A stretch of DNA of 64,000 bases, taken from Sphingomonadales bacterium. Its GTDB lineage: Bacteria; Pseudomonadota; Alphaproteobacteria; Sphingomonadales; Sphingomonadaceae. The notes beneath the pieces are model-generated. The model did no database searches. It worked only from the letters and a program-made list of their open reading frames with translations, and had not been told where the DNA came from. The position numbers were made by a program, and so were the translations under genes. The stretch spans positions 186,001 through 250,000 of the forward strand of contig JAIXPC010000002.1 in assembly GCA_027486415.1 (NCBI GenBank), given 5' to 3'. The first letter of the stretch is position 1. Each line of letters starts with the position of its first letter. Shown piece by piece: positions 9,061 through 17,845 of the stretch.

Positions 9061-11022
9061 TCAGCCCTGCGGCGGCTGCGGCGTGTCCCCGGCAGTCACG
9101 CTTTCATCCGGAATGTCGATCACCGGCGGCGGGCTGTTGGGGGTGCCATTCAGGTCGACCGTCATGCCTTCCAGATCGGCGGCCAGCGCGTCCATGTCGA
9201 CTTCGACCGGGGCAGCCTCCGGTTCGGCGATCAGCTTGCCTTCTGCCTGCAGGGCGCGGCTCATGAAGCCCTTCCACAATCGCGCCGGCAGGCCGCCGCC
9301 CACGATGCTGGCCGCCATCGGCGAATTGTCGTCGTTGCCGACCCACACGCCGACCACCAGATCACCGGCAAAACCGATGAACAGCGCATCGCGGTGGTTC
9401 TGCGTCGTGCCGGTCTTGCCCCATGCCGGCATCGGCAGCCGCGCCGCATTGCCGGTGCCGTTGCGGACAACGGAGGACAGCAATTGCATGATGTCGGCCC
9501 GCACCGGCCAGGTCGTGGCCGTGTCTTCGGGCGGCGTCACACGTGCCGGCCACGGATCGGCGCGCCACAGGCCGGTGGCCTTCACCGGATATTTGCCCAG
9601 CGCGACGGACGCAAAGGCGCGTGTCATGTCGATGAGCGGGATGGGCGTCGTGCCCAGCGCCATGGCGGGATAGATGCTCACCCCGCCGTCGATGCCCAGC
9701 TTCCTGACCTGCTTGGCCACCTGCGAAATGCCAACCTCCTGAGCCAGCTTCACCGCCGCGATGTTGGAGCTGGCAGCAAATGCGGTGGCGAGGCTGATGG
9801 TGCCGCGGAAGCGCAGATCGTCATTCTTCGGGGCATAGCATTCGCCCGGCTTCTGGCCCGGCTCGCAGAGTTCGATGGGCTCATCGACGATGGTGTCGGC
9901 GGGTTTCTTGCCGGCCTCAAGCGCGGCCAGATAGACGAACAGCTTGAACGAGCTGCCGGGCTGGCGCTGGGCCTGGGTGGCGCGGTTGAAGCTCGATTGC
10001 TTGTAATCGGTGCCGCCCACCATCGCGACCACGCGGCCATCCAGCCGCATCGCCACCAGCGCCGCCTGGTTGACATTGAGGCCGCGGGCGCGGGCGAGAC
10101 CGTCGTTGATAATGTCCTCGGCAATCGTCTGCAGCTTTGGATCAAGCGTGGTGCGAACCACCGTCTCGCCATAATCCGCCTCGGTCGCCTCGCGCGCCTC
10201 GGGCAGCACCCAGTCGGCGAAATAGCTGCCGCTGGGCAGCTGCTTGCGCCCGGGTCGATAGACGGCGGGGCGCGCCGCCTTCGCTTCAGCCGCCGTGATC
10301 GCGCCGGTTTCCACCATGGCCGCCAGCACTTGCCGGGCCCGCTCGCGCGCGTCGTCGAGATGGCGCGAGGGGGCCAGCCGCGACGGCGCCTGCACCAGGC
10401 CGGCCAGCATGGCGGCTTCACCCAGGCTCAACTGTTCGGGCGCCTTGTCAAAATAGGTGCGCGCCGCCGCGCGGATGCCATAGGCGCCGTCGCCGAAATA
10501 GACCGACGAGAGGTAGTTCTGCAGGATCTCGTCCTTGCTCAATCGCGCTTCCAGATAGAGGGCGATGATGATTTCCTGCAGCTTGCGACGGATCGAGCGT
10601 TCCGACGAGAGGAAGCTGGTCTTGGCCAATTGCTGGGTCAGGGTCGATCCGCCCTGACGCACGCCGCCGGCCTGCGCGTTGGTGACAAAGGCCCGGACGA
10701 TGCCGATGGGATCGACGCCCATGTGATCGCGGAAACGGCGATCCTCGATGGCGATGAAGGCAGCCGGCACATGGGCCGGCAGTGCCGCGATTTTCACCGG
10801 CTCTTCCTTGTAATCACCGCGCCGCGCGATCGGCTTGCCGTTCATGTCGGTGATGATCAGGCTGGGTTGCTTGGCCGGTTCCAGGGCGCGGCCAAGCGGG
10901 GCGGTGGCCACCAGCCATGCCAGCAGAAGGCCGATCAGGCCGACAATGCCGCCAGCGATCCACCAGCGATACGGACGAACCATCGTCCATGCTGCCCCGA
11001 TGCGCGCAGGCAAGCCGGCCAT
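9061..11022 (-). CDS. Penicillin-binding protein 1A-type transglycosylase/transpeptidase
   Basis: A 653-residue bifunctional class A PBP that polymerises and cross-links peptidoglycan in the periplasm. Residues 20-42 form the membrane anchor. The GT51 domain has AIEDRRF with catalytic Glu93, GGSTLTQQLAKTSFL and RKLQEI. The transpeptidase has SxxK at Ser357-Lys360 (PGSSFKLF), SSN in ASSNIAAV, and KTGTTQ. At 653 residues it is shorter than typical PBP1A (about 800), with no OB insert evident, and closer to PBP1A/2A-like compact forms. Its ATG overlaps the prfC stop as TGATG, indicating translational coupling. A 7-bp hairpin overlaps its stop codon at the junction with the convergent acyl-CoA ligase gene. 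Confidence 0.93.
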   Translation of the reverse strand: MAGLPARIGAAWTMVRPYRWWIAGGIVGLIGLLLAWLVATAPLGRALEPAKQPSLIITDMNGKPIARRGDYKEEPVKIAALPAHVPAAFIAIEDRRFRDHMGVDPIGIVRAFVTNAQAGGVRQGGSTLTQQLAKTSFLSSERSIRRKLQEIIIALYLEARLSKDEILQNYLSSVYFGDGAYGIRAAARTYFDKAPEQLSLGEAAMLAGLVQAPSRLAPSRHLDDARERARQVLAAMVETGAITAAEAKAARPAVYRPGRKQLPSGSYFADWVLPEAREATEADYGETVVRTTLDPKLQTIAEDIINDGLARARGLNVNQAALVAMRLDGRVVAMVGGTDYKQSSFNRATQAQRQPGSSFKLFVYLAALEAGKKPADTIVDEPIELCEPGQKPGECYAPKNDDLRFRGTISLATAFAASSNIAAVKLAQEVGISQVAKQVRKLGIDGGVSIYPAMALGTTPIPLIDMTRAFASVALGKYPVKATGLWRADPWPARVTPPEDTATTWPVRADIMQLLSSVVRNGTGNAARLPMPAWGKTGTTQNHRDALFIGFAGDLVVGVWVGNDDNSPMAASIVGGGLPARLWKGFMSRALQAEGKLIAEPEAAPVEVDMDALAADLEGMTVDLNGTPNSPPPVIDIPDESVTAGDTPQPPQG

Positions 11023-12614
11023 CAGGCGCGTTCCCGCGTCGCCGAAAAGCGGATGTCGGGGAAGCGGCCGGTGACGAAATTGAGTTCCCAGTTGTCACGC
11101 GCCAGGAACACCGGCGCACCGTCGCGATCTTCGGCCATGGCGCTGCGATGTTCCTCCCCGAACGCCTTCATGGCGGCAGGCGGGCCGGAAATCCAGCGTG
11201 CGGTTTCATAGGGGCTGGGTTCGAAGCTGGCGGCGACGCGATATTCGGCATCAAGCCGGCTGATCAGCACCTCCAGCTGCAGCTGGCCGACGACGCCGAC
11301 GATCCACTGGCTGCCGATGGCGGGCTTGAACAGCTGGGTCACGCCCTCTTCGGCCATGTCGGTCAACGCGGTTTTAAGCTGCTTGGACTTGGTGGGATCA
11401 TCCAGCCGCACCCGACGCAGGATTTCGGGCGCAAAGTTCGGGATGCCGGTGAAGGTGACGTCGTCCTTTTCCACCAGGCTGTCGCCCACGCGCAGCACGC
11501 CATGGTTGGGAATGCCGATGATGTCGCCGGGGAAGGCTTCGTCGGCGATCTCGCGGTCCTGCGCGAAAAAGAAGATCGGCGAGTTGATGGCGATCATCTT
11601 GCCGGTCGCCATCTGCTTCAGTTTCATGCCGCGGCGGAAGCGGCCCGAGGCGAGGCGCAAAAAGGCGATGCGATCGCGATGCTGCGGGTTCATGTTGGCC
11701 TGCACCTTGAACACGAACCCCGACACCTGGCTGCCGTCCGGATCAACCGCCACCGGCAGCGCCGGTTGCGGGCGGGGGGACGGTGCCATCGACGCAATCG
11801 CATCGATCAGGTCGACAACGCCGAAATCCTTGAGCGCCGAACCAAAGATCACCGGGGTGAGCGAGCCGGCGCGATAGGCATCGATATCGAGATCGGCATA
11901 GCCGCCCTCGGCCAGTTCGGCCTGTTCCCGCAGACGGCCCGCCATCGGCCCGGCCAGTTCGTCGATGCGCGGATCATCAAGGCCATCGACGGCGACCACG
12001 TCACCCGCCAGCCGGCTGTCACTGCCATCGGGCTTGTGAAACCGGCGGCGTTTCAGATCATAAAGCCCGGTGAATTCGCCGCCCAGGCCGGCCGGCCAGT
12101 TCAAGGGCGCCACGTCCAGCGCCAGCGTGTCGGCGACCTCGTCGAGCAGTTCGAACGGGTCCTTGCCCTCGCGATCGACCTTGTTGATGAAGGTGATGAT
12201 CGGCACGTCGCGCAGGCGGCACACCTCGAACAGCTTGCGCGTCTGCGCCTCGATGCCCTTGGCGGCGTCGATCACCATCACCGCGCTGTCGACGGCGGTG
12301 AGCGTGCGATACGTGTCTTCCGAGAAATCCTCGTGGCCCGGCGTATCGAGCAGGTTGAACGTCACGCCATCACGCTCGAACGTCATCACGCTCGATGTCA
12401 CAGAGATGCCGCGCGCCTGTTCAATCTTCATCCAGTCCGACCGGGCGCGGCGGTTCTGGCCGCGCGCGCGCACTTCGCCGGCCGCGTGGATGGCACCGCC
12501 GAACAGCAGCAATTTTTCCGTCAGCGTCGTCTTGCCGGCGTCGGGGTGCGAAATGATCGCAAACGTGCGCCGGTTCTGGACCGGGTTGGACGACAGGGGG
12601 CGAAGAGCGTTCAT
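11022..12614 (-). CDS. prfC: Peptide chain release factor 3
   Basis: A 530-residue translational GTPase that recycles RF1/RF2 from the ribosome after peptide release. The G1 motif is SHPDAGKTT, near residue 22. G2 is in ARGISVTSSVM, G3 is DTPGHEDFSEDTYR and G4 is NKVDRE. RF3-specific features include the GNNRRARSDWMKIE-like segment (here GQNRRARSDWMKIE) and a C-terminal block WQLEFV-like region (NWELNFVTGRFP). The length fits the family exactly. The ATG at 12614 was chosen over in-frame upstream sequence because homologues start a few residues before the NRRTFAIISHPDAGK segment. It forms a coupled pair with the downstream PBP gene, an unusual partner for which no functional reason is visible. 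Confidence 0.97.
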   Translation of the reverse strand: MNALRPLSSNPVQNRRTFAIISHPDAGKTTLTEKLLLFGGAIHAAGEVRARGQNRRARSDWMKIEQARGISVTSSVMTFERDGVTFNLLDTPGHEDFSEDTYRTLTAVDSAVMVIDAAKGIEAQTRKLFEVCRLRDVPIITFINKVDREGKDPFELLDEVADTLALDVAPLNWPAGLGGEFTGLYDLKRRRFHKPDGSDSRLAGDVVAVDGLDDPRIDELAGPMAGRLREQAELAEGGYADLDIDAYRAGSLTPVIFGSALKDFGVVDLIDAIASMAPSPRPQPALPVAVDPDGSQVSGFVFKVQANMNPQHRDRIAFLRLASGRFRRGMKLKQMATGKMIAINSPIFFFAQDREIADEAFPGDIIGIPNHGVLRVGDSLVEKDDVTFTGIPNFAPEILRRVRLDDPTKSKQLKTALTDMAEEGVTQLFKPAIGSQWIVGVVGQLQLEVLISRLDAEYRVAASFEPSPYETARWISGPPAAMKAFGEEHRSAMAEDRDGAPVFLARDNWELNFVTGRFPDIRFSATRERA

Positions 12615-12785
12615 CAGATGGAGGCAGCCGGCTGCAAAAGGGCGCGCGGCGCATCGCACGAAGGGCCACAAAGGGCAAGTGCGCGCCAATTGCGACCGGT
12701 TGATGAGACCCCCGTCATTCTCCCCTTCCCAACGACGTGCCAATGTGGTTAATTTGCTCTGGTCCTCAACGGGGGGTGAGAAGCG

Positions 12786-13850
12786 TTGCTGATCAAGGCT
12801 CTGGCACGAATTGCTGTAATGTGGCTGGCACTGCTGTCGCCATCTGCCTTTGCTGCCAGCCTTTATTCCGCCCCGCGCTATGCCGCCATCCTGATCGATC
12901 ACAGCACGGGCGAAGTGCTGTATGCCCGCCGCGCCGATGAAACCCGCTTTCCCGCCTCCATCACCAAGGTGATGACACTCTATGTGGCGTTCGAGGAAGT
13001 GGCCGCGGGCCGGCTTGGCCTGGATGACGATATCCGCATCACCCGCCGGGCCTACAACCAGGCACCGTCAAAGCTGGGCCTGCGCGTGGGTGCCACGATC
13101 AGTGTGCGCGATGCCTTCGGGGTCATCGCCACCAAGAGCGCGAATGACATTTCCGTTGCGCTGGCCGAACATATCAGCGGCAGCGAAGCGGCCTTTGCCG
13201 AACGCATGACCGCCACGGCCCGCCGGCTGGGCATGATGAACACGCGGTTCCGCAACGCATCGGGTCTGCCCGATCCGGACCACACCACCACCGCCCGCGA
13301 TATCGCCATCCTGTCGCGCGCCATGCTGCGCGATTTCCCGGCCAACTATCCGGTGTTCAGCCAGGCGCAGTATCGTTATCGCGGCATGGCGGTGGCCAAC
13401 CACAATCACCTGCTCCGCACCATGCCCGGCGTTGACGGCATCAAGACCGGCTTTACCAACGCCGCCGGCTTCACGCTCGCCGCCTCGGCCGTGCGCGGCA
13501 GCCGCCGCCTTGTCGCGGTGGTGCTGGGCGGGCCCAGCCGCATGGGCCGCGATGGCAATGTGCAGGATCTGCTCAACATCGGTTTCGACGTGCTTGATGG
13601 TCGCGATCGCGGCCAGCCTTTCACCGTCGCCAGCCGCTTTGCCGAGCCTGACGATCTGCCCGACGCCGTGATGGACAGCCTTGCCGGCGAGGTCGCCTCC
13701 GTCGATGGCGCGGTCGACATGCCGGCCCGTGCCGCGCAATCGGTCGATGTCACCACCGCCATCACGGCGCTGGGCGATACCGGACTGGGCGGCGCGCTGG
13801 CCAGCGTGCGCAGCGCCGGCGGTGGCGGGCGATCCCTGCCGCAACGCTGA
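12786..13850 (+). CDS. D-alanyl-D-alanine carboxypeptidase (S11 family)
   Basis: A 354-residue low-molecular-mass PBP that trims the terminal D-Ala from peptidoglycan pentapeptides. A signal peptide ends near residue 23 (SPSAFA). The three active-site motifs are present: SITK (Ser58, Lys61), SAN (118-120) and KTG (220-222). The start is TTG at 12786, preceded by GGGGGGTGAG; beginning at the internal ATG would remove most of the charged n-region of the signal peptide. The C-terminal 90 residues show no amphipathic anchor or clear PBP5 C-terminal domain, and end in a Gly/Ser-rich tail. It is divergent from prfC and is followed 1 base later by the RidA gene. Confidence 0.93.
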   Translation: MLIKALARIAVMWLALLSPSAFAASLYSAPRYAAILIDHSTGEVLYARRADETRFPASITKVMTLYVAFEEVAAGRLGLDDDIRITRRAYNQAPSKLGLRVGATISVRDAFGVIATKSANDISVALAEHISGSEAAFAERMTATARRLGMMNTRFRNASGLPDPDHTTTARDIAILSRAMLRDFPANYPVFSQAQYRYRGMAVANHNHLLRTMPGVDGIKTGFTNAAGFTLAASAVRGSRRLVAVVLGGPSRMGRDGNVQDLLNIGFDVLDGRDRGQPFTVASRFAEPDDLPDAVMDSLAGEVASVDGAVDMPARAAQSVDVTTAITALGDTGLGGALASVRSAGGGGRSLPQR

Positions 13851-13851
13851 C

Positions 13852-14232
13852 ATGATCACCCGGATTTCCAGTGGCGCCCCATGGGAGGCGCTGGTCGGTT
13901 ACTGCCGCGCCGTGGTGGCACCGCCGTTCGTGTTCGTTTCCGGCACCGTTGGCCGCAACCCCGACACGGGCGACCTGCCGGCCGATGTGGAAGCCCAGTG
14001 CGCCAATGCGCTGACCATCATCGGCCGCGCGCTTGAAGCCGCCGGCACCGATTTCGCCCATGTCGTGCGCGTGACTTACTATCTCCCCAGTCGGGCCGAT
14101 TTCGAGCCCTGCTGGCCGCAACTGCGGGCCGCCTTTGGCGCCAATCCGCCGGCCAGCACGGTCATCTTTGCTGATCTGCTCGACCCGGCGATGAAGATCG
14201 AGATCGAGGTCACGGCAGCGCTCCCGGCCTGA
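13852..14232 (+). CDS. RidA family protein
   Basis: A 126-residue YjgF/YER057c/UK114 fold protein. Family members hydrolyse reactive enamine/imine intermediates from PLP enzymes, or act in other degradative steps. Visible hallmarks are the FVFVSGTVGRNPDTG segment and ECR-like end VTYYLPSRADFEPCWPQLRAAFG ... PASTVIFADLLDPAMKIEIEVTA. The catalytic Arg of true RidA (usually in RxTVEV contexts, R105) is not present at the usual place; the equivalent region reads PASTVIFADLLDP, so this may belong to a Rid subgroup other than RidA. It starts 1 base after the carboxypeptidase stop, so it is likely translated from the same mRNA. Confidence 0.85.
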   Translation: MITRISSGAPWEALVGYCRAVVAPPFVFVSGTVGRNPDTGDLPADVEAQCANALTIIGRALEAAGTDFAHVVRVTYYLPSRADFEPCWPQLRAAFGANPPASTVIFADLLDPAMKIEIEVTAALPA

Positions 14233-14309
14233 AGCGCCAGCGGCGAAATCCGCAACCATTGCTCATGCTCATCGTAATGCCTGAGGCAAGGCCCCGGGCA
14301 AGGAACGCG

Positions 14310-14993
14310 ATGAGCGCACAAGATGATTGGCGACGCCGCAAGGCGGAGGAGCTGGGACTGATCCAGACCGGTCCGACCCCAGCACGGCGCGGGCAGGCGA
14401 ACACTGCCACCAAATCGGATCTGCCAGACAGTTCCGGATATCGCGCGCAGGATACGCCGCCGCCCATTTCCCGGGGGCCGGTGCGAGCCGTCCCCTGGCT
14501 GGCAGGCGTGGCCGCGATCGGGCTGGCCATGCTGTTCGGCTGGTGGCTGCGCGGTGCCGCCACGCCGGTCGATATCGGGCGGGCCATGGCAGCAGCGCCG
14601 GTTGTTGTTGCGCCGGCGGATTCCGCGCCGGTGGTGCCAGACGCGGCACTGCCACCGGTCAAGCTGCCGGAACCGGCGCCGGTCATGGCCGCAAGCCCGC
14701 CGCACCGCGCGCTGGCATCCCGGCCACGGCGCGCCGCCGGCCCCAGCTTTCACTGCCGCGGCGAGATGCCGACGGTGAACCGCATGATCTGCGACAACCG
14801 GCGGTTGCTGGCGCTGGATGTCCGCATGTCAGCCGCCTACGGCGACGCCATCGCAACTGCCGGGAACAACGGCCGGCGCCGCATCGAAGCGGCGCAGACC
14901 CGGTTTCTCAACCGCCGCGCCCAGTGTGACACGGCGGCCTGTCTCGATCGCGTCTATCGCAACCGCATTGCCCAGCTGATCCGGCGGCGCTGA
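14310..14993 (+). CDS. Single-pass membrane protein with LprI-like periplasmic domain
   Basis: A 227-residue protein. Residues 1-60 are polar, with a helical start (SAQDDWRRRKAEELGLI), and probably cytoplasmic. Residues 61-80 form one membrane segment, and 85-145 are a Pro/Ala-rich linker. From 147 there is a compact domain with four Cys (149, 161, 206, 211) in the spacing typical of LprI/DUF1311 domains (CRGEMPTVNRMICDN ... CDTAACLDRVYRNRI). LprI-type domains include lysozyme inhibitors, so an envelope role is plausible. ATG at 14310 follows AAGGAA; an upstream in-frame ATG at 14259 lacks a ribosome site. It converges with the methyltransferase gene, the two stops being 4 bases apart. Confidence 0.7.
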   Translation: MSAQDDWRRRKAEELGLIQTGPTPARRGQANTATKSDLPDSSGYRAQDTPPPISRGPVRAVPWLAGVAAIGLAMLFGWWLRGAATPVDIGRAMAAAPVVVAPADSAPVVPDAALPPVKLPEPAPVMAASPPHRALASRPRRAAGPSFHCRGEMPTVNRMICDNRRLLALDVRMSAAYGDAIATAGNNGRRRIEAAQTRFLNRRAQCDTAACLDRVYRNRIAQLIRRR

Positions 14994-14997
14994 AGGA

Positions 14998-15729
14998 TCA
15001 GGGCTTCACGAAGCGATAGTAAAACCGGTTGGTCTTGCCGCGCAGCGACGGGTCGAACACCAGTTTCGTCGGGTCATCGCCGGTTATCTCCAGGATCGGC
15101 ACGCTGCCGGCAAAGCGGAAGCCGGCGCGGGCCATGTCGGCCTTAACCACCGCGGCATCGATGCGGTGCGTCTTGTCGGCCTGGGCACGGCTGTCCATCC
15201 CCGGCACGCCATGGTGATCGATGATGATGACGACGCCGCCCGGCTTCATCGCCTGGAACAGGCGCGCGTTGTAGGCATCGACATCGGTGCGCGGATATTT
15301 GAATTTTTCCGACTGCCAATAGAGGTCGTGGTAGGTGAGGTGGTAGAAGGCGGCATCGAGGTTGTCGGGGATCGGCGTCTCGCCGGGCGCGCCCACCACC
15401 AGCGCGACATTGGCATTGCGCTTCTTCAACGCGTCCCACGCTGCCGCCGTCTTGGCATCCTCCATGTAATTCACCGGCTCGATGGCGAACACGCGGCCCC
15501 TGGGGCCGACATGGCGCGCCAGCAGCTCGGTGTAATAGCCCTGGCCCGCCATCACATCCATCACGCGGGCGCCGGGGCGGATCATCGATTGCGCCAGCAC
15601 CTGCGCCGGCATCCGGCCAGCGTCGAGCGCCACCATCGCTTCCGGCCTTCCAGGTGCCGTCACCACGTCTGCCGGGGCCGCCGCCATCATCACCACGGCC
15701 AGTGCGGCCAGCGCAAACTGCCTCTTCAT
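14998..15729 (-). CDS. Secreted class I SAM-dependent methyltransferase-like protein
   Basis: A 243-residue protein with a signal peptide (MKRQFALAALAVVMMAAAPA) followed by a Rossmann methyltransferase core. Motif I reads VMDVMAGQGYYTELLARHVG, where a normal enzyme has DxGxGxG, so one Gly is replaced by Ala. MKPGGVVIIIDHHGVPG corresponds to the post-motif III region. Proteins of this group are common in sphingomonads and other proteobacteria, and are exported although SAM is cytoplasmic, so their true role is unknown. A strong GGAGGAA site precedes the ATG. It is divergent from the ABA4-like gene with about 85 bases between. Calling it an active methyltransferase is inference. Confidence 0.8.
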   Translation of the reverse strand: MKRQFALAALAVVMMAAAPADVVTAPGRPEAMVALDAGRMPAQVLAQSMIRPGARVMDVMAGQGYYTELLARHVGPRGRVFAIEPVNYMEDAKTAAAWDALKKRNANVALVVGAPGETPIPDNLDAAFYHLTYHDLYWQSEKFKYPRTDVDAYNARLFQAMKPGGVVIIIDHHGVPGMDSRAQADKTHRIDAAVVKADMARAGFRFAGSVPILEITGDDPTKLVFDPSLRGKTNRFYYRFVKP

Positions 15730-15814
15730 TGCCTGTTCCTCCCCTTGTCTTGCCCGATGCTGCCACAGCCGCCCTTGCTTGACCATCACCGCCGCCGTCG
15801 CCACTGTCAGGGCC

Positions 15815-16234
15815 ATGACGACGGAAAGCCTGTTCAGCCTGGCCAGTGCCGCCGTGCTGCCCGGTTGGGCCGCGCTGGCGTTTGCACCACTGGCCCGCGC
15901 GAAGGCCGTGCTCGTGGCGCGGGTGATCGCGGTGCTGCTCGCCGGCCTCTATGTCACGCTGTTGGTGACGGGCCTGGCCGGCGACGGCCCACCGCCTGGC
16001 GCCGGTTTCGACACGCTGGAAGGTGTGCAGCTGCTGCTGTCGTCCCCGCAGGCGTTGCTGGCCGGCTGGGTGCATTATCTGGTGTTCGACCTGTGGGTGG
16101 GCAGCTGGGAAGCGGAAGACAATGCACTGCCGCACGCGCTGCTGCTGCCCTGCCTGGCGCTGACCTTTTTGGCCGGCCCGACGGGGCTGCTGCTCTATCA
16201 CCTGCTGAAGGCCGCGCGGAAGGCACGAGCGTGA
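15815..16234 (+). CDS. ABA4-like (DUF4281) integral membrane protein
   Basis: A 139-residue hydrophobic protein with about four membrane spans. The conserved centre is WVHYLVFDLWVGSWEAEDN, characteristic of the DUF4281/ABA4-like family. The plant member ABA4 acts in neoxanthin formation; bacterial members have no assigned role. The ATG at 15815 follows GTCAGGG. It opens a run of six plus-strand genes in which each of the first five overlaps the next by 4 bases (GTGA or ATGA). That arrangement implies one mRNA with coupled translation. Confidence 0.82.
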   Translation: MTTESLFSLASAAVLPGWAALAFAPLARAKAVLVARVIAVLLAGLYVTLLVTGLAGDGPPPGAGFDTLEGVQLLLSSPQALLAGWVHYLVFDLWVGSWEAEDNALPHALLLPCLALTFLAGPTGLLLYHLLKAARKARA

Positions 16235-16398
16235 GCGTTCCCAGCCCCTGCACCAATGTCTGCACGCTCGATCCGCGCACCGGCTGGTGCCTGGGCTGCG
16301 GGCGCAGCATGGACGAAATCAGCCGCTGGCCGCGCGCCAGCGACGCTGAACGCCGGGCCATCCTCGCGCGTTTGCCGGGGCGGAGGAAGACGCCATGA
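16231..16398 (+). CDS. DUF1289 small cysteine-rich protein
   Basis: A 55-residue protein with four Cys at 7, 11, 20 and 23 (SPCTNVC ... GWCLGCGRSMDEISRW), the exact DUF1289 signature; probably a small metal-binding (Zn or Fe-S) fold. It starts at GTG, sharing GTGA with the stop of the ABA4-like gene, and its TGA overlaps the ATG of the LLM oxidoreductase gene. The function of the family is not established. Its position inside the coupled operon suggests it is made in fixed ratio with its neighbours. Confidence 0.88.
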   Translation: MSVPSPCTNVCTLDPRTGWCLGCGRSMDEISRWPRASDAERRAILARLPGRRKTP

Positions 16399-17402
16399 TA
16401 CCGCTGTCCGTTCTCGACCAGACGCCGATCCCCGAAGGCTATTCGCCAGCCCAGGCGTTGCTGAATTCGATCGATCTGGCCCGCCATTGCGAGGGACTGG
16501 GCTATCACCGTTTCTGGCTGGCCGAACATCATGCCAGCGCGGCGCTGGCCGGCAGCGCGCCAGAGATACTGATCTGCGCGGTGGCCAACGCCACAACCCG
16601 CATCCGCGTCGGTTCGGGCGGGGTGATGCTGCCGCATTATTCGCCCCTGAAAGTCGCGGAACAGTTCAGCCTGCTCGCTGGCCTGCACCCGGGGCGCATC
16701 GATCTGGGCCTGGGCCGCGCACCGGGCAGTGACCAGCGTACGGCCGTCGCCCTGCAGCAGGACCGCCGCCAATATGCGCCCAACAATTTCCCCCAGCAGC
16801 TGGCGGAGCTGATCGGCTATCTGGAAAACAGCCTGCCCGACGATCACCCCTTCGCTGCCTTTGCTGCCACCCTGCCCGGCCGCCCCCACGCGCCAGAACC
16901 ATGGGTGCTCGGCTCCTCGCCCGACAGTGTTGCCTTTGCCGCCGATCTGGGCCTGCCCTATTGCCTCGCCGATTTCATTGCGCCGCGACTGGGTGATCTG
17001 GCGTCGCAGTATCGTGATCGCTTCACCGCGCGCCGCCCCGGCGACAAGCCGCACCTGATGGTCGCGGTGTGGACGGTATGTGCCGATACCGACGAGGAAG
17101 CGATGCGCCTCGCCGCACCGGCACGCATGATGTTCGCGCACCTGCTGATGGGCAAATCCATCGCGGTGCCGTCGCCCGACATGGCGCAGGCCTGGCTGGC
17201 GGACCGGCCCGACGTGGCCCGCGCTTTTGCCAGCCGCCGCGTGGTGGCGGGCAGCCCGGCGACGGTGCGCGCGGGGCTGGACGAGGTGATCGCCGAATAT
17301 GCGCCCGATGAGCTGATGCTGGTCAATATCCTGCACGGGCATGAGGACCGGAAGCGCAGCTACAGTCTCGTGATGGATGCGATGAAACTGGTGGCGGCAT
17401 GA
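16395..17402 (+). CDS. LLM class flavin-dependent oxidoreductase (luciferase-like)
   Basis: A 335-residue TIM-barrel protein of the bacterial luciferase-like family, group 1 (MsnO8/YhbW-like). Visible blocks are LSVLDQTPIPEG at the N-terminus, GYHRFWLAEHH, RIRVGSGGVMLPHYSPLKVAEQF, and GRIDLGLGRAPGSDQ. Such enzymes use reduced FMN and oxygen, supplied by a separate reductase, to oxidise an unknown substrate. No flavin reductase gene is adjacent. ATGA overlaps couple it to DUF1289 upstream and to the Alg14-like gene downstream. Confidence 0.92.
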   Translation: MIPLSVLDQTPIPEGYSPAQALLNSIDLARHCEGLGYHRFWLAEHHASAALAGSAPEILICAVANATTRIRVGSGGVMLPHYSPLKVAEQFSLLAGLHPGRIDLGLGRAPGSDQRTAVALQQDRRQYAPNNFPQQLAELIGYLENSLPDDHPFAAFAATLPGRPHAPEPWVLGSSPDSVAFAADLGLPYCLADFIAPRLGDLASQYRDRFTARRPGDKPHLMVAVWTVCADTDEEAMRLAAPARMMFAHLLMGKSIAVPSPDMAQAWLADRPDVARAFASRRVVAGSPATVRAGLDEVIAEYAPDELMLVNILHGHEDRKRSYSLVMDAMKLVAA

Positions 17403-17845
17403 CGAAGCGCGTGCTGGCGATTGCCTCGGGGGGCGGCCATTTCATCCAGCTGATGCGGCTTTCGCCGGCGTGGAAGGGACACCGGGTGAGCATCGCCACC
17501 GTGGATCCGTCGAGCCGCTCGGCTGTGGGGGATGCGCCTTTCTTCACCTTCCGCGATGTCTCCCGCGCCGACTGGTGGCGCATTCCGGCCGCCGCGTTCG
17601 ACATTGCCCGCATCCTGATCCGGGTGCGCCCGCAGGTGATCATCACCACCGGCGCCCTGCCCGGCCTGATCGCCTGCGCGCTGGCCAGGCCCTTCGGCGT
17701 GAAAAGCCTGTGGGTGGACAGCATCGCCAATTCCGAAGTGCTGTCGGGCAGCGGCGGGCAGGCCGGGCGCGTGTGCAGCCGGGTGGTCACGCAATGGCCG
17801 CATCTGGCGTCCGGCAAGGTCGATCACTGGGGCAGCGTGCTGTGA
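17399..17845 (+). CDS. Alg14/PssD-like glycosyltransferase subunit
   Basis: A 148-residue protein that matches the N-terminal half of GT28-type transferases. It begins with the Gly-rich loop LAIASGGGHFIQLMRL, followed by IITTGALPGLIACALARPFGVKSLWVDS, which parallels MurG and Alg14. In Alg13/Alg14 and PssD/PssE systems this subunit tethers the catalytic partner at the membrane and contributes the acceptor site. No strong membrane segment is visible here. It is coupled by ATGA to the LLM gene and by GTGA to its partner gene. Acceptor and sugar donor are unknown; no exopolysaccharide cluster surrounds it. Confidence 0.85.
   Translation: MTKRVLAIASGGGHFIQLMRLSPAWKGHRVSIATVDPSSRSAVGDAPFFTFRDVSRADWWRIPAAAFDIARILIRVRPQVIITTGALPGLIACALARPFGVKSLWVDSIANSEVLSGSGGQAGRVCSRVVTQWPHLASGKVDHWGSVL

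Noticed and set aside
9050-9070. Hairpin GCAGGGC/GCCCTGC at the acyl-CoA ligase / PBP junction as a terminator
   Set aside because: No T-run on either strand and it overlaps the PBP stop codon, so terminator function cannot be supported.
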